A DNA stretch of 64,000 nucleotides from AP-15 sp963712825 (GCA_963712825.1 CAVQJP010000011.1:1-64000), one strand, 5' to 3'. Counted from the stretch's first letter, positions 1 through 9,322 are shown. Notes: a model not told the origin generated them from the letters alone. Numbers and translations are program-made.

Positions 1-400
1 CGCGGAATGCCGCACGCAACAGCGGACAACGCGCCGAGCGCGCGCCGGCATCCGGAAATCGGTTTTGTCGGCGGCCCAGCTGTGCCGCGGCGTTCGGCGC
101 GGCAATCGCCGTGGAAGCACAAATCTCTTTCGCCTGACGATATCGCGACACGACGCAGCTCCGCTTGCTCAAAACGGCGGCCCTCGGCGATCGGCGCTGT
201 CGCAGGTCCGCTCGACAGCAGGCTAGGCGGCGAAATATTGAGGAAGGCTTAACCGGCGGCTAACCCGGAAGGGCCCGCACCGGACCCCTCGCGCTTCCTT
301 CTCCCGACCATTGGGGCGGAGAGGGTTGAGAAGGGTCGGCGAGGCGCCGGCGAGCCCTGCCCGCAGCTGAGTGGGGGGTTCGGCTCGCTGGGAAACCGCC
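1..400. other. Gene-poor left edge
   Basis: No convincing gene is seen in the first 400 bases. An 81-codon open frame at 7-252 has low-complexity Arg/Ser/Pro composition and no recognisable domain, so I treat it as chance. A degenerate copy of the GGGCGGAGAGGG-type palindromic repeat lies at about 296-331. Confidence 0.5.
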
Positions 401-1201
401 TCAGCCGGGCGTGTGCGACACCAGAAACGGCAGCACCGCGTTATTGAACTCGCGGGCGCGGACGTGGACCAGAAAATGGCCGCCGCGCGGGAACAGCTTG
501 ACCTCGGCTCCCGGGATCAGGCGGGCCAGCTCCTCGGCATAGTAGGACGGGGTCACGATGTCGTCCTCGGCCCCGATCACCAGGGTCGGCGTCTTGATGC
601 GCGCGAGCTCGCTGGTGCGGTCGAAGGCCAGCATCGCGTCGATGCGGTTGACGACAACCTCGGTCGGGGCGAAGGTCGCAAGATGCTGCGCCTCGATTTG
701 CCGCAACTTTTCGTTGTTGCGAGCGACCCACCAGCTCGGATACCACACCAGGGTTGCCGATTGCAGGTAGATGCTGGCGCCGAGCCGTTCGAGGATCTCC
801 TTGCGCAGCGCGTAGAGCCGCCGGAAATAGGCGTCGGCCTTGGTCCAGGTCGCCGACAGCACGACGCTGGCGAGCCGGTTGGGGTGCTCGATCGCCAGCA
901 CCTGGGCGACCGCACCCCCGGTCGAATGGCCGACGACGTGCGCGCGGGGGATTTCGAGCGCGTCCATCAGGGCGACGGCGTCCACCGCCATGCGTTCGAC
1001 GGTGTAGCCGAGACGAGACGGGTCGCTTTGGCCGATCCCGCGATGGTCGAAGGTCACGACTTCAAACCGCTTGGCAAAGGCGCCGGCCTGCTCCTGCCAA
1101 AACGACGCATAACCGCCCAGCCCGGTTATGAACAGGACGGGGAAACCCATGCCTTGGCGCTCGTAATAGAGCGAGCACTCACCGATCGAGATGCGCGGCA
1201 T
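401..1201 (-). CDS. Alpha/beta hydrolase
   Basis: A 266-residue single-domain alpha/beta-hydrolase of the 3-oxoadipate enol-lactonase/RutD-like group. The oxyanion-hole region (LFITGLGG) is near residue 25 and the nucleophile elbow GHSTGG near residue 92, so the catalytic Ser is visible. The acid lies in the IGAEDDIV segment near 210 and the His in GGHFLVH near 243. Length is normal for the family. It would act in the cytoplasm on an ester, lactone or similar bond; the substrate cannot be read from sequence. It stands alone, transcribed away from the XRE regulator at 1475. Confidence 0.9.
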   Translation of the reverse strand: MPRISIGECSLYYERQGMGFPVLFITGLGGYASFWQEQAGAFAKRFEVVTFDHRGIGQSDPSRLGYTVERMAVDAVALMDALEIPRAHVVGHSTGGAVAQVLAIEHPNRLASVVLSATWTKADAYFRRLYALRKEILERLGASIYLQSATLVWYPSWWVARNNEKLRQIEAQHLATFAPTEVVVNRIDAMLAFDRTSELARIKTPTLVIGAEDDIVTPSYYAEELARLIPGAEVKLFPRGGHFLVHVRAREFNNAVLPFLVSHTPG

Positions 1202-1474
1202 CGATCCCAGGTTCGAAGCGGATACGCGTCGGTATCATCGGCGCAGGCCGGCTGTCAACGCGCTGGGCAATGCGCATAACGCAAGTGTGCAGGGCGCGGT
1301 GCACTGCGGTAGCGGCGAGGCTGCCTAAATATTGACACATCGCCGGACTTCGATGCGCCGACACCATGCGGTTGAGCATGGTGGACCGGAGCTAGCGCGC
1401 TCTTTCCGGGCAAAGAGCGGGAGCACAGGAAATCAGGGGCTGCCTCGCGCGGCACGGGCTTCACGACTGATCGA

Positions 1475-1960
1475 GTGAGCGAGATGAAGGACCAGCAAGA
1501 GATCATCAAGATGCGCGCGATCGACGGTTTCGCCTCGGGTACGGCAGCCATGTCCGGCGCCGAGCCGCCTCCCCTGGCGCTATCTTCGGCGCGCCGCTCC
1601 ACTACCCGTACCCAGGACATCGACCGCCATGTCGGCGCCCGCGTCCGCGAGCGGCGGATAATGCTGGGGCTGACCCAGCAGCAGCTCGCGGACCTGATCG
1701 GCGTCACTTACCAGCAGGCGCACAAATACGAGCGCGCGATCAACCGGATCTCCGCCGGCCGGCTGTTCGAGATTGCCCAGGTCCTGGGCGTTCCGGTCAG
1801 CTACTTCTTTGCCGGCCTCGAGCAGGATCACGATCGGTCGGTGACCCCGCGTGAGCGGATGTGTCTCGAATTAGCGCGCAACTTCGCGCAAATCCCCAAC
1901 GAGCGGCACCAGGAGGCGTTGAGCCAGCTGGCGCGCGTGCTCGCTGCGGATCAAGTCTAG
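1475..1960 (+). CDS. XRE-family helix-turn-helix regulator (PraR/PhrR-like)
   Basis: A 161-residue DNA-binding regulator. A Cro/C1-type helix-turn-helix spans about residues 50-110 (VGARVRERR, then LTQQQLADLIGVTYQQAHKYE and ISAGRLFEIAQVLGVPVSYFF). This signature, with YQQAHKYERAINRISAGRL, is typical of the SinR/PraR/PhrR regulators common in Hyphomicrobiales. The N-terminal 45 residues are Ser/Ala-rich and look disordered. The start is uncertain: GTG at 1475 or ATG at 1484 are both in frame. It is flanked by a 270-base upstream intergenic stretch that probably holds its promoter. Target genes are unknown. Confidence 0.88.
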   Translation: MSEMKDQQEIIKMRAIDGFASGTAAMSGAEPPPLALSSARRSTTRTQDIDRHVGARVRERRIMLGLTQQQLADLIGVTYQQAHKYERAINRISAGRLFEIAQVLGVPVSYFFAGLEQDHDRSVTPRERMCLELARNFAQIPNERHQEALSQLARVLAADQV

Positions 1961-1985
1961 ATCAAGTCTAGACAGCGCCGCCGGA

Positions 1986-2162
1986 TCAGATCGGCGGACG
2001 CCGCCGGCCGACGAGGCCGGTGACCAGCGCCACCACAAAGATGACGAGGAAGACAAAGAACAGGATCTTGGCGATGCCGGCCGCCGCGACAGCGACGCCG
2101 CCAAAGCCAAAAAACGCGGCTATGATCGCGACGATCAGAAAGACCAGCGCCCAGTAGAGCAT
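1986..2162 (-). CDS. DUF1328 small membrane protein (YtjA-like)
   Basis: A 58-residue protein with two hydrophobic helices (about residues 3-20 and 26-50), opening MLYWALVFLIVAIIAAFFGF and ending in a basic GRRRPPI tail. This is the DUF1328/YtjA family of tiny inner-membrane proteins of unknown role, often linked to stress in proteobacteria. The frame is open further upstream, but the start at 2162 is chosen because GGAGGAAACT precedes that ATG directly and the family begins there. Confidence 0.88.
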   Translation of the reverse strand: MLYWALVFLIVAIIAAFFGFGGVAVAAAGIAKILFFVFLVIFVVALVTGLVGRRRPPI

Positions 2163-2271
2163 AGTTTCCTCCGTTGCAGCCCAGCCGAAGCGCACGTGTG
2201 GTTGTCCGGGCGCGGTGGCTATCGCTGGTAACAGGATCACGCGCGCAACGGTTCCCGTGCGCTCTATCGGT

Positions 2272-3165
2272 CTATGCCATTGGTTGCACCAGCAGCAGCG
2301 GCGTTTCGGCAATGCCGAACGCGATCGGCATGCGAGCAGTGATTTCGCCGTCGATCTCGACCGGAAAGGTCGCGTCCGATTCGGTTGCGGTGGCGGCTAT
2401 GGCCACGCTCGGCGCCGCGAGGATCGAGACTTCCGGCAGGCGATGCAGCCCCCCCAGCGCCAACGCCGCGAGAGCGCGCACCGCGGCAAGGCGGCCGGCG
2501 CGCCGGAACAGCACGACGTGCAGCATCGGCTCGGCGAGGCTCGCCGCCGGCGCGATCACGAAATTTCCGGCGTAGCGCCGGCCCTTGACGACGACAACCG
2601 ACGCGGCGCGGTGCTCGGCGCCGACGGCGCCGACGACAAACTGGCGGCGACGGTAGCGCACCAGGCACACGCCCAGCGCCCAGATAAAAGCGAGCTTGCC
2701 GAGGTGGCGCTTCAGGCCTGCACCGAGCGCGCCCAGCACCTCGGCGTCAAAGCCGATGCCGGCTACCGCGAGGAACAGCCGGTCGCCGGCGACACCAGGC
2801 CAGATCGGGACCGCCGGCCCCTCGGCGATCACCCGGGCGAGGGCCTCGGGGGCACGCGGCATGCCGATCTCGTTGGCGAGCACGTTGCCGGTGCCGAGCG
2901 GTAGCACCGCGAGCAGCCGCGACGTCGGGTGCAAGCCGTTGGCGACCTCGTTGACGGTGCCGTCGCCGCCGGCTGCAACGATCACGTCGAACGCAGGATC
3001 GGCGGTGCGCGCCAGCCGCTCGGCGTCGCCGGGACCGTTTGTCGTGCACAGCGCGACCTCGCAGCCGTGCCGGCGCAACGCCGCGACGACGCGGTTCAAG
3101 CGCGTCTCGCGGCGGCTCTTTCGGCCCGCCGCCGGGTTGGCGATGATTAGGATTCGGCGCCGCAT
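2272..3165 (-). CDS. Diacylglycerol/lipid kinase family protein (YegS/BmrU-like)
   Basis: A 297-residue lipid kinase. The N-terminal nucleotide-binding region shows IIANPAAG near residue 10, the diagnostic GGDGTVNEVANGL near 67 and PLGTGNVLANEIG near 92. The C-terminal half is the beta-rich domain found in DAG kinase/sphingosine kinase homologues. It would phosphorylate a lipid such as diacylglycerol or phosphatidylglycerol at the membrane using ATP. Length fits the family. It lies 110 bases downstream of the DUF1328 start and reads in the same direction as the beta-propeller gene at 3194. Confidence 0.9.
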   Translation of the reverse strand: MRRRILIIANPAAGRKSRRETRLNRVVAALRRHGCEVALCTTNGPGDAERLARTADPAFDVIVAAGGDGTVNEVANGLHPTSRLLAVLPLGTGNVLANEIGMPRAPEALARVIAEGPAVPIWPGVAGDRLFLAVAGIGFDAEVLGALGAGLKRHLGKLAFIWALGVCLVRYRRRQFVVGAVGAEHRAASVVVVKGRRYAGNFVIAPAASLAEPMLHVVLFRRAGRLAAVRALAALALGGLHRLPEVSILAAPSVAIAATATESDATFPVEIDGEITARMPIAFGIAETPLLLVQPMA

Positions 3166-3193
3166 TTTTCCGATTGTTAAAGCGGCGCGCGTC

Positions 3194-4366
3194 TCATTGC
3201 GGGCCGGCGCGCATCGAGGCGGGGTGGCCCGGCAGCTTGAAACGCTGCCCGGTGTCGGTGACGTTGGTGCCGTCGACCTTCAGCACCGAGAGGTCGCCGT
3301 CGAGGAAATTCCCAACATAGATATAGCTGCCGTCGGCGCTGAAGGCGACGGCTTCCGGCAACGCGCCGACCGTGACCGAACCGGCCTTGGTCACGTTGTC
3401 GCCATCGATCGCGAGGACCGCGACGGTGCCGCCGGCGTGATGATAGAAGACGCTTTTCGGGGTGTTCGACCCTTCTGCCTGGACCGAGACCGCGAGGTTG
3501 CCCTTTGGGCTGATCGCCAGCCCCTCCGGCGAGTCGCCGACCGTGACATGGCCGACGACCCGCGGCGGGCTCGCGGCGAGGTCGATCACCCCGACCGTGT
3601 CGACATTGCCGTCAGAGCTGCCGCCGCCGCCATTGTCGGCGGTCAGCGCCAGCTTGCCGTCGGGTGCGATCGCGACATTGTAGGGAAAGATCCCGGTCGG
3701 CAGGTCGCGTTTGTCGTAGGTCACCTTGTCGCCGTCGATCGACAGCAGCGCGACCTTGTTGGCGCCGGGCTTGGTGGCGAGCGCATGCCGGCCGTCCGGC
3801 GTGATCGCGACAGCGGAAACCTGGTCCGCGGCAGCCCCGATCGGCACGGTGCCGACAGCGAGGACATCCTTGCCTTTGATCGCCAGGACCGAAATCGTGC
3901 CGTCGCCGCGATTGGCGACGAGTGCTATGTCGCCCTTCGGGCCGATCGCGAGGCCGGAAGGCTGCTTGCCGACGGCGACCGTGCCGATCACCTTGGGCGG
4001 GCTGGCCTTCAGATCGACGACGAACACCTTGTCGTCGGGTTCCAGACGCCGGCCCCAGCCCTGGATCACCGGGGCCAGCGAGTTGGCGACAAGCGCAATG
4101 TCGCCGGACGGGACGATCGCGAGATTGGTCGGCGGCCCGACGACCGAGTTCATCAGCGGGATCGTCGCGATAATCCGCGGCGTGCCGGGCTGCGAGATGT
4201 CGAGAACCGACAAGGTGTCGTGGCCGGGTTCGCGCAGGATCGGCTTGAAATTCTGGTCAACCCCCTGCTTTTCGTCGTTGCCGACGATCAGGGTTTGGCC
4301 AAAAACCGGCGCGGCGACGCAACCAAGCAGTCCCGCCGTCAGCACGGCGTATTTGAACGACTTCAA
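3194..4366 (-). CDS. Exported YncE/lactonase-type beta-propeller protein
   Basis: 390 residues with a signal peptide (MKSFKYAVLTAGLLGCVAAP, cleavage probably after VFG). The mature part is made of repeated blade-like units with motifs such as LAIVPSGDIALVANS, LAIGPKGDIALVANR, VAITPDGRHALAT, VAIAPDGKLALTAD and LAISPKGNLAVSV, the YVTN-type or YncE-like seven-blade propeller. These periplasmic proteins bind ligands or act as lactonases; no catalytic role can be assigned. A strong GGAGGA ribosome binding site precedes the start. It diverges from the DUF1640 gene at 4456. Confidence 0.85.
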   Translation of the reverse strand: MKSFKYAVLTAGLLGCVAAPVFGQTLIVGNDEKQGVDQNFKPILREPGHDTLSVLDISQPGTPRIIATIPLMNSVVGPPTNLAIVPSGDIALVANSLAPVIQGWGRRLEPDDKVFVVDLKASPPKVIGTVAVGKQPSGLAIGPKGDIALVANRGDGTISVLAIKGKDVLAVGTVPIGAAADQVSAVAITPDGRHALATKPGANKVALLSIDGDKVTYDKRDLPTGIFPYNVAIAPDGKLALTADNGGGGSSDGNVDTVGVIDLAASPPRVVGHVTVGDSPEGLAISPKGNLAVSVQAEGSNTPKSVFYHHAGGTVAVLAIDGDNVTKAGSVTVGALPEAVAFSADGSYIYVGNFLDGDLSVLKVDGTNVTDTGQRFKLPGHPASMRAGPQ

Positions 4367-4455
4367 AGCATCCTCCTCCCATTATCTGGATTTGCGCCGG
4401 GCATCGTCCTGCGCGTGCATTTGCGCGCGGCTCGACAATCGGCCATGATAGCAGC

Positions 4456-4809
4456 ATGACCGCCGCTGCGATCCTAAAGCTTCAGAGGGCGGGTTTCACC
4501 GAGCAGCAGGTTGAAGCCCTCGCCGAATTTTCCGAGGCGGGGAGCGCGACCAAAGCCGACATCTTCCGTGTCGAAGCGGCAATCTCCGAAATCGACAACA
4601 AGATCGAGGGGACGCGATCCTATCTCGACAACAAGATCGATCGCACGCGCACGGAAGTGGAGCTGGCGATCGAAAAGTTGCGGCACGATCTCGAGCTGAA
4701 GATCGCGGAAGGGAAGGCGGAGATCATTCGCTGGGTCGTCGGCGTTGGCTTTGCTCAAGTCGCGATGATCCTTGCCGTATTGAGGCTGTTCCCCGGCATT
4801 CATCCCTGA
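4456..4809 (+). CDS. DUF1640-type coiled-coil membrane-anchored protein
   Basis: 117 residues. The N-terminus (residues 1-40) has the LQRAGFTEQQVEALAE motif of the DUF1640/CCDC90 family. Residues 40-92 form a charged heptad-rich coiled coil with repeated LDNKID/IDNKIE units, and residues 93-112 form a hydrophobic C-terminal anchor. Relatives of this family in mitochondria regulate the calcium uniporter (MCUR1) or respiratory assembly; bacterial members have no established role. The gene is monocistronic and divergent from the beta-propeller gene. Confidence 0.82.
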   Translation: MTAAAILKLQRAGFTEQQVEALAEFSEAGSATKADIFRVEAAISEIDNKIEGTRSYLDNKIDRTRTEVELAIEKLRHDLELKIAEGKAEIIRWVVGVGFAQVAMILAVLRLFPGIHP

Positions 4810-4828
4810 CCCGGGATGCCCGGCGTCA

Positions 4829-6754
4829 TCAGAACCGGTCGCATTCCCGCGCGGCTTTGACATAAGCCTCGGCGTCCGCGGGCAGCAGCAAACGGTCGGC
4901 GACCAACGCCTCCGCGGCGGCCTTTATCTTTGCGGCATATGCGTCGCGGTTGCCGTAGCGCTCTTCGAGCGCAGCGCGTGGGTCGCCGGCGGCTTCGCGC
5001 TCGCGCCTGGTGCGGGCGAACGGGATCAGCGAGCCGTCGCGGTCGCACAGCTCGCAGGGTTGCGCGCGGTAGACGTTCCAGCCGGTATAGGTGCCGAGCG
5101 GCACCGCGATCGGCGGCAGGCAAATCCCCGCCACCTCGTTGCCGTCGGCATCGACGGCGCAGACGCGGGTGCCGTAGAAATTGTCGAGCCGCGCCGGCGG
5201 GTCGACCCAGTCGACCGGTGCCGAAATGCGGTTGGCGCCGGGAGCGAGCGCGAAGCCCGGCACCGACGGCATCTTCACGGTCTCGGCGGCGACCGCTGTA
5301 CCGTTCGCGATCGAGGGGACGCGGCTTGGCGGCGGTGCCGTTCCGCTCGCGACCCATTCCTCGAGCGCGGCAAACAGCGCGCGCAATGCGGGGGTGGCGC
5401 TGTTCGGGTTGCGCGGGTTGACGCACGGGCCGGGGCTCGGGTCGGTTCCCGGACGGCCGCCATGCTGGGTCCCGGCGATCAGGTAGGCGCGGGAATTGGC
5501 CGGCAATTCGGCGTCGTTGCGGCCGGTCGGATCGGTGTGGATCAGCGAGGCGCCCTTTTGCCAGTACTCGGTCGCGGTGTTGGTTTCGATGACCAGCGGG
5601 TCGGTCGGCCGGCCTTTCAGGATCGCATCGCGGCGGCCGGAAAACAGATCGGTCGTCACCGCGCTGCTGAACGGAAACCAGTTTTCGGGATAAAGCCGGT
5701 CTTCGTGCTGGGTCGCGGTGCGGCCCGGCATCGCAAAGCCGTGATTGGCGAAGACCTTGCCGGCGCCGGCGACATGGCTCATCACACCGTCGAAGACCGG
5801 ACGGCCATGCCCGTCGTCGTTCATCCCGAGCTCGAGGAAATGGCGCAGAAAGCGGCCGGCCTGCGACACCCCAAAAGCGAGCGCATGCGCGACGCCCGCG
5901 GCATCGGCGGGAGCGCCTGGCGCGATCATCGGATTGGGCGTCCCGTCGCGGTCGGCTTTTTGATAGCGCAGAAAAGAGACAAGATCGCGGGTCGCGGCAA
6001 AGCCGACGCCGCTTACAATCGATCCGGTCGCCTCGTACCAAATCTCGTAGATGTCGTAGGGGTCGAACCAGCGGCCGGCCGGCAGCAGGCGGATCGTGCG
6101 CTCGTCGACAAATTCCCACGCCCCCGCCGGGATATCGGTGCGGGCGTCGCTTTCGCGCTGCCGCACCGTCAGCCGCGCATTTCGCGGGTCGGTCGACACC
6201 GCGGGATAGCCCAGCCGCACGATCTCGCCATTGCCTGCGGCGCGGGTGCCGATATGGAATTCGTCGCGGATGCGCCGGATCATCGGCTTGCCGTTTTCGA
6301 CAGCCGCCGGCAGCCGCGCCGTCATGCCGTTGTTGGCGCGCGGCGCCCCCAAATCCCAGCCCGACCAGACCAGGCTGTAGCCGCGCCGAAGGGTGAAGGC
6401 GAGCCCGACATCTTGCATCGATTTCGGGTCGTTGGTGTCGGCGCCGCTGCCGGCGTCGTCGAGCAGGTTAAAGATCATCTTGCGGCCGCGATTGGTCACG
6501 TCATAGACGAGCGCGCCGCTGCCGCGGCGCGGGTCCGCAGGGCGCAACACAAAAAAATCGGCCTCGTATTCGACCATGCCGCGCGCATTGCGCTCGGCCT
6601 TGTCGAGATCGACGATTTCTTGGTTCTCGGGAGCGGCCGGGTCGAGCTCGCCCCGCGCGATGCCCTTAATGCGGACATAAGCGCCGGCGTTGCCGAACTC
6701 GCGGCCTTCGGCAAAGCGCTCGATGGCGCTGACGCTAAGCTTGGTGACGGCCAT
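4829..6754 (-). CDS. Large alpha/beta-hydrolase-domain protein (Abhydrolase_10 type)
   Basis: 641 residues from the ATG at 6754, preceded by AGGAGGACGACC. An in-frame upstream extension exists but lacks family similarity. The protein matches the long alpha/beta hydrolase domain family; the nucleophile lies in FGVSQAGRFLRHFLELG near residue 290 and the C-terminal region carries the conserved GICLPPIAVPLGTYTGWN segment near 550. The substrate is unknown; members often sit near steroid or aromatic catabolism genes. Its start overlaps the 3' end of the DUF924 gene by 20 bases, so the two are probably co-transcribed and translationally coupled. Confidence 0.85.
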   Translation of the reverse strand: MAVTKLSVSAIERFAEGREFGNAGAYVRIKGIARGELDPAAPENQEIVDLDKAERNARGMVEYEADFFVLRPADPRRGSGALVYDVTNRGRKMIFNLLDDAGSGADTNDPKSMQDVGLAFTLRRGYSLVWSGWDLGAPRANNGMTARLPAAVENGKPMIRRIRDEFHIGTRAAGNGEIVRLGYPAVSTDPRNARLTVRQRESDARTDIPAGAWEFVDERTIRLLPAGRWFDPYDIYEIWYEATGSIVSGVGFAATRDLVSFLRYQKADRDGTPNPMIAPGAPADAAGVAHALAFGVSQAGRFLRHFLELGMNDDGHGRPVFDGVMSHVAGAGKVFANHGFAMPGRTATQHEDRLYPENWFPFSSAVTTDLFSGRRDAILKGRPTDPLVIETNTATEYWQKGASLIHTDPTGRNDAELPANSRAYLIAGTQHGGRPGTDPSPGPCVNPRNPNSATPALRALFAALEEWVASGTAPPPSRVPSIANGTAVAAETVKMPSVPGFALAPGANRISAPVDWVDPPARLDNFYGTRVCAVDADGNEVAGICLPPIAVPLGTYTGWNVYRAQPCELCDRDGSLIPFARTRREREAAGDPRAALEERYGNRDAYAAKIKAAAEALVADRLLLPADAEAYVKAARECDRF

Positions 6755-7436
6755 GGTCGTCCTCCTGAACGTCTGGTCTCTCGGGCGAAGCGGCCGGAGC
6801 CGTCCTCGGAACTTGTCGGCCGGCGGGGTCGGAGGGTTGCCCGAAGCGGTGAACGCATTCTTCCAGAAAAGCGAGCTCTTCCGCCGTCGACGCCCGGCCG
6901 AGGATCGCGTTGCGGTGCGGAAAGCGGCCAAACCGCTCGATGATCTCGAGATGGAGCCGCGACATGCGCCCATCGCCTGGGCGGCCGGCCACCGGCGGCA
7001 CGGCTTCGAGCAGCGCTATGCCGCGCTCTTGATCGTCGAGCCGCTCGCTGTGCTCGAACGGCAGGTAAAAGAACAGCCGCCATGCCGGCGGCACCGCCAG
7101 GTCGAAACCGCGGCTCAGCGCCCGGTTGGCCGCCGCCAGCGCCGGCGGATCGCTGGCAAACGCGCGCGGCGTGCTGCGAAAGATGTTGCGCGGCACCTGG
7201 TCGAGCAGCATGACCAGCGCCAGCGCGCTCAGGGCCGACCCTTCCCAAAGCGCCAGCGCGCCCGCGACCGCCTGCTGATGGTCGGCGGCAAAGGCTTGGC
7301 GCACGGCCCCGTCGAATTCCAGGGTGCTGCGAAACCAGATCTGGCGGTGGCAGAGGCGCTCCGGGTCGTCGCCCGCGCCGAACCAGAAGTCGAGAAGCGC
7401 CCGCGCCCGCTCCGGCAGGTCTGCCGCGGATGTCAC
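6735..7436 (-). CDS. DUF924 family protein
   Basis: About 233 residues from the GTG at 7436; the frame is also open to an ATG at 7502, but the upstream 22 residues are Arg-rich and look non-coding. The DUF924 hallmarks are present: LLDFWFGAGDDP near residue 12, WFRS, LVMLLDQVPRNIFR near 70, a FFYLPFEHSE segment and RFGRFPHRNAILGR near 170. The fold is all-helical and TPR-like; the function is not known. The Gln/Pro-rich C-terminus overlaps the hydrolase start. It is the first gene of a two-gene unit. Confidence 0.85.
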   Translation of the reverse strand: MTSAADLPERARALLDFWFGAGDDPERLCHRQIWFRSTLEFDGAVRQAFAADHQQAVAGALALWEGSALSALALVMLLDQVPRNIFRSTPRAFASDPPALAAANRALSRGFDLAVPPAWRLFFYLPFEHSERLDDQERGIALLEAVPPVAGRPGDGRMSRLHLEIIERFGRFPHRNAILGRASTAEELAFLEECVHRFGQPSDPAGRQVPRTAPAASPERPDVQEDDHGRHQA

Positions 7437-7550
7437 CGCGCTTCGTCTGCAGGCATGCCGGCACTCGGCGCCGACGGTCCGGGCGGCTGGTACGCGGCGC
7501 AATTGGCTAAACCCGGCGGGAATGCCAGCCGGCAGCGCGAGTCCAGAAAG

Positions 7551-8999
7551 CTAATCATCGGCATACGATTTTTCCTCGAGGATGTCGGACCCTGTCAATT
7601 CATTGATCTCGCGCTTGAGGGCGGCGCGCCGATCGTTGCAGCGATAGACGCTGCGCGCCAGCTCCACAAACCGCCGGTCAAAACATTGGTCGCGCTCCGA
7701 CCGCCGCAGATCGTCCTCGACATCCCACAATTCCCGATTGATCGCCGCCAATTCGCGGCACAGCATCTCCAATTCCGGAAGCGGGGCGACATCGCGCCGG
7801 CGCACCGCCGCCAGCCATTCGAGCTCGCGACGCACGTTGTCCTGCTTTTGCGGGTCGATGATCCGCTCGGCCTTGATCTCCAGGATGGTGATCTTGTCGA
7901 GAAGCTCGCCGACCGAGATCGGCGCCAGCAGCTGCCCCGGTCCTGCCGACGGCGGCGCGGCGGTTTGCGACGAGGCGGGGCCGACCGGCACCTGCCGCTC
8001 AAGCGCCGCGGCGACGATTTCGACCGGGATCGCGTCGACGCGATTGGAGCCGAAATCCTGCGCCTTGAGACAGATCAGCGCCCGCGAAAACGGCGCGTAC
8101 TTCTCGGGGCGCGTCGGGCCGTAGAGCGAAACCATCGGGGCGCCGCCGGCCGCCAGCAGATGACCGGCGCCGGAGCAGTTCGCGACCGCCGCCGACAACC
8201 GCTCGGCGAGGGCCGCAACAAGGCTCGGGCCGCGCAGCGCGGGCGGTGTGGTTTCAGCCTCCTGCTCCTCGGGAAAAAGCGCCTCGGGCACCGCGTCGCG
8301 CAACTTCGCGCACCAGTCCAGCTCGGCCGGACCGACAAAGAACACCGGCACCCGGCCGCGCTCCACCTGCTGGCGGGCCAGGGCGACGAAGGATTCGAGC
8401 GGCCAGCATTTGCCGGTGTGCTTGACCCCGGCGCCGGGCGCCAACCCCACGTAAATCGGCCCGGGCGGCAGCAGTTGCGCCGCACGGGCGCGCAATGCCG
8501 GCGGCAGCGGGATCGGGTTCGGTACCGGGATTTCGTGCCCGGCCGCTGCCGCCGCCAGGCCCAAGAGCTTGTCGGTCAGGCGCGGCGGCCGGCGCGATAA
8601 GCCGCGCGGCGGGCGGGCGTTGGACAGGAAATACCGCCAGGTCCCGCTGATGAAGCGGCCATGCGGGATGCGCCGCAGGAACAAGGTGCGGCCGATATAG
8701 CGCTGGGTGTCGATGATCAGGTCAAAGCGGCGCTTGAGGATCGGATGCCGGGCGCGGAGTGCCGCGCGCGGTTCGACCGGGATGTCGAGGTCGGTGATGA
8801 ATTCGGCAATCCGTCCGCCGACCAACGGCGCCAGCTCGCCCTGCAAGTAAAAATTCCCGCTCGTGCCCGGGACCCAGGCGATGTCAGCCGCCGGAAAGCC
8901 GGCGCGGAGCGCCAGCAGCATCGGCAGCTTGAGGACATTTTCGCCGAGCGCGTTGTCGGCGCCGCTGGTTACGTAAACGAGTATCGACCCGACTGGCAT
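7551..8999 (-). CDS. Glycosyltransferase family 9 protein fused to a DUF6165-like domain
   Basis: 482 residues. Residues 1-330 form a GT9 (heptosyltransferase-like) GT-B fold: LVYVTSGADNALGENVLKLP at the N-terminus, YVGLAPGAGVKHTGKCWPLE near 185 and NCSGAGHLLAAGGAPMVSLYGPTRPEKYAPF near 275, the nucleotide-sugar site. A Pro/Ala/Ser-rich linker (about 340-360) leads to a charged helical tail beginning ISVGELLDKITILEIKAERI, matching the small DUF6165 family. GT9 enzymes transfer heptose-like sugars to lipid A core or other glycans. No LPS gene cluster is adjacent. A GGGGGG tract lies about 11 bases before the start. Confidence 0.82.
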   Translation of the reverse strand: MPVGSILVYVTSGADNALGENVLKLPMLLALRAGFPAADIAWVPGTSGNFYLQGELAPLVGGRIAEFITDLDIPVEPRAALRARHPILKRRFDLIIDTQRYIGRTLFLRRIPHGRFISGTWRYFLSNARPPRGLSRRPPRLTDKLLGLAAAAAGHEIPVPNPIPLPPALRARAAQLLPPGPIYVGLAPGAGVKHTGKCWPLESFVALARQQVERGRVPVFFVGPAELDWCAKLRDAVPEALFPEEQEAETTPPALRGPSLVAALAERLSAAVANCSGAGHLLAAGGAPMVSLYGPTRPEKYAPFSRALICLKAQDFGSNRVDAIPVEIVAAALERQVPVGPASSQTAAPPSAGPGQLLAPISVGELLDKITILEIKAERIIDPQKQDNVRRELEWLAAVRRRDVAPLPELEMLCRELAAINRELWDVEDDLRRSERDQCFDRRFVELARSVYRCNDRRAALKREINELTGSDILEEKSYADD

Positions 9000-9322
9000 T
9001 CATGATCCCCCCGTTCGCGATAGCCGGACGATGCCGTCCGCCCGATCTGGGCCGGTGTCGACCGCTGTTTACCGTCAAATCGACGCATCGTCGAGAATGC
9101 GGGGGTGGCGGCGGGTTTTGGCGCCGCCCATTCTGTCGTCAAGCTCGGTCCGCGCTGCCCGGTCGCGCTCCTGCCGCTCCCGGTAACATGGGGCGCGCAG
9201 TTGGCATGCGCCCTGCCGCCCAGCTATCGAGAATTTCCGCTGCGGGCCGCGCGGAAAGGCGGCGATAGTCGAATTGGTTGGGGAAGGGACCCCGCCGGCA
9301 ACCAATCGGAGGAGCAAGCCTG
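9000..9322. other. Divergent intergenic region
   Basis: About 320 bases separate the divergent GT9 and FAD-oxidoreductase genes and presumably carry both promoters. Open frames here are short and have no recognisable domain. A CGGAGGAGC ribosome binding site ends the region in front of the GTG at 9323. Confidence 0.5.

Noticed and set aside
7..252. 81-codon frame at the left edge
   Set aside because: Low-complexity, no domain, no ribosome binding site.
2696..4459. 587-codon plus-strand frame opposite the lipid kinase and beta-propeller
   Set aside because: Arg/Asp-rich low-complexity translation, no domain; antisense shadow of GC-rich genes.
5060..6943. 627-codon plus-strand frame opposite the alpha/beta hydrolase
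   Set aside because: Antisense shadow; the minus-strand frame has clear motifs and a strong ribosome binding site.
6690..8600. 636-codon plus-strand frame opposite DUF924 and GT9 genes
   Set aside because: Spans two genes in antisense, no recognisable domain.
9278..9322. Earlier ATG for the FAD oxidoreductase
   Set aside because: No ribosome binding site and non-conserved extension; GTG at 9323 has CGGAGGAGC.
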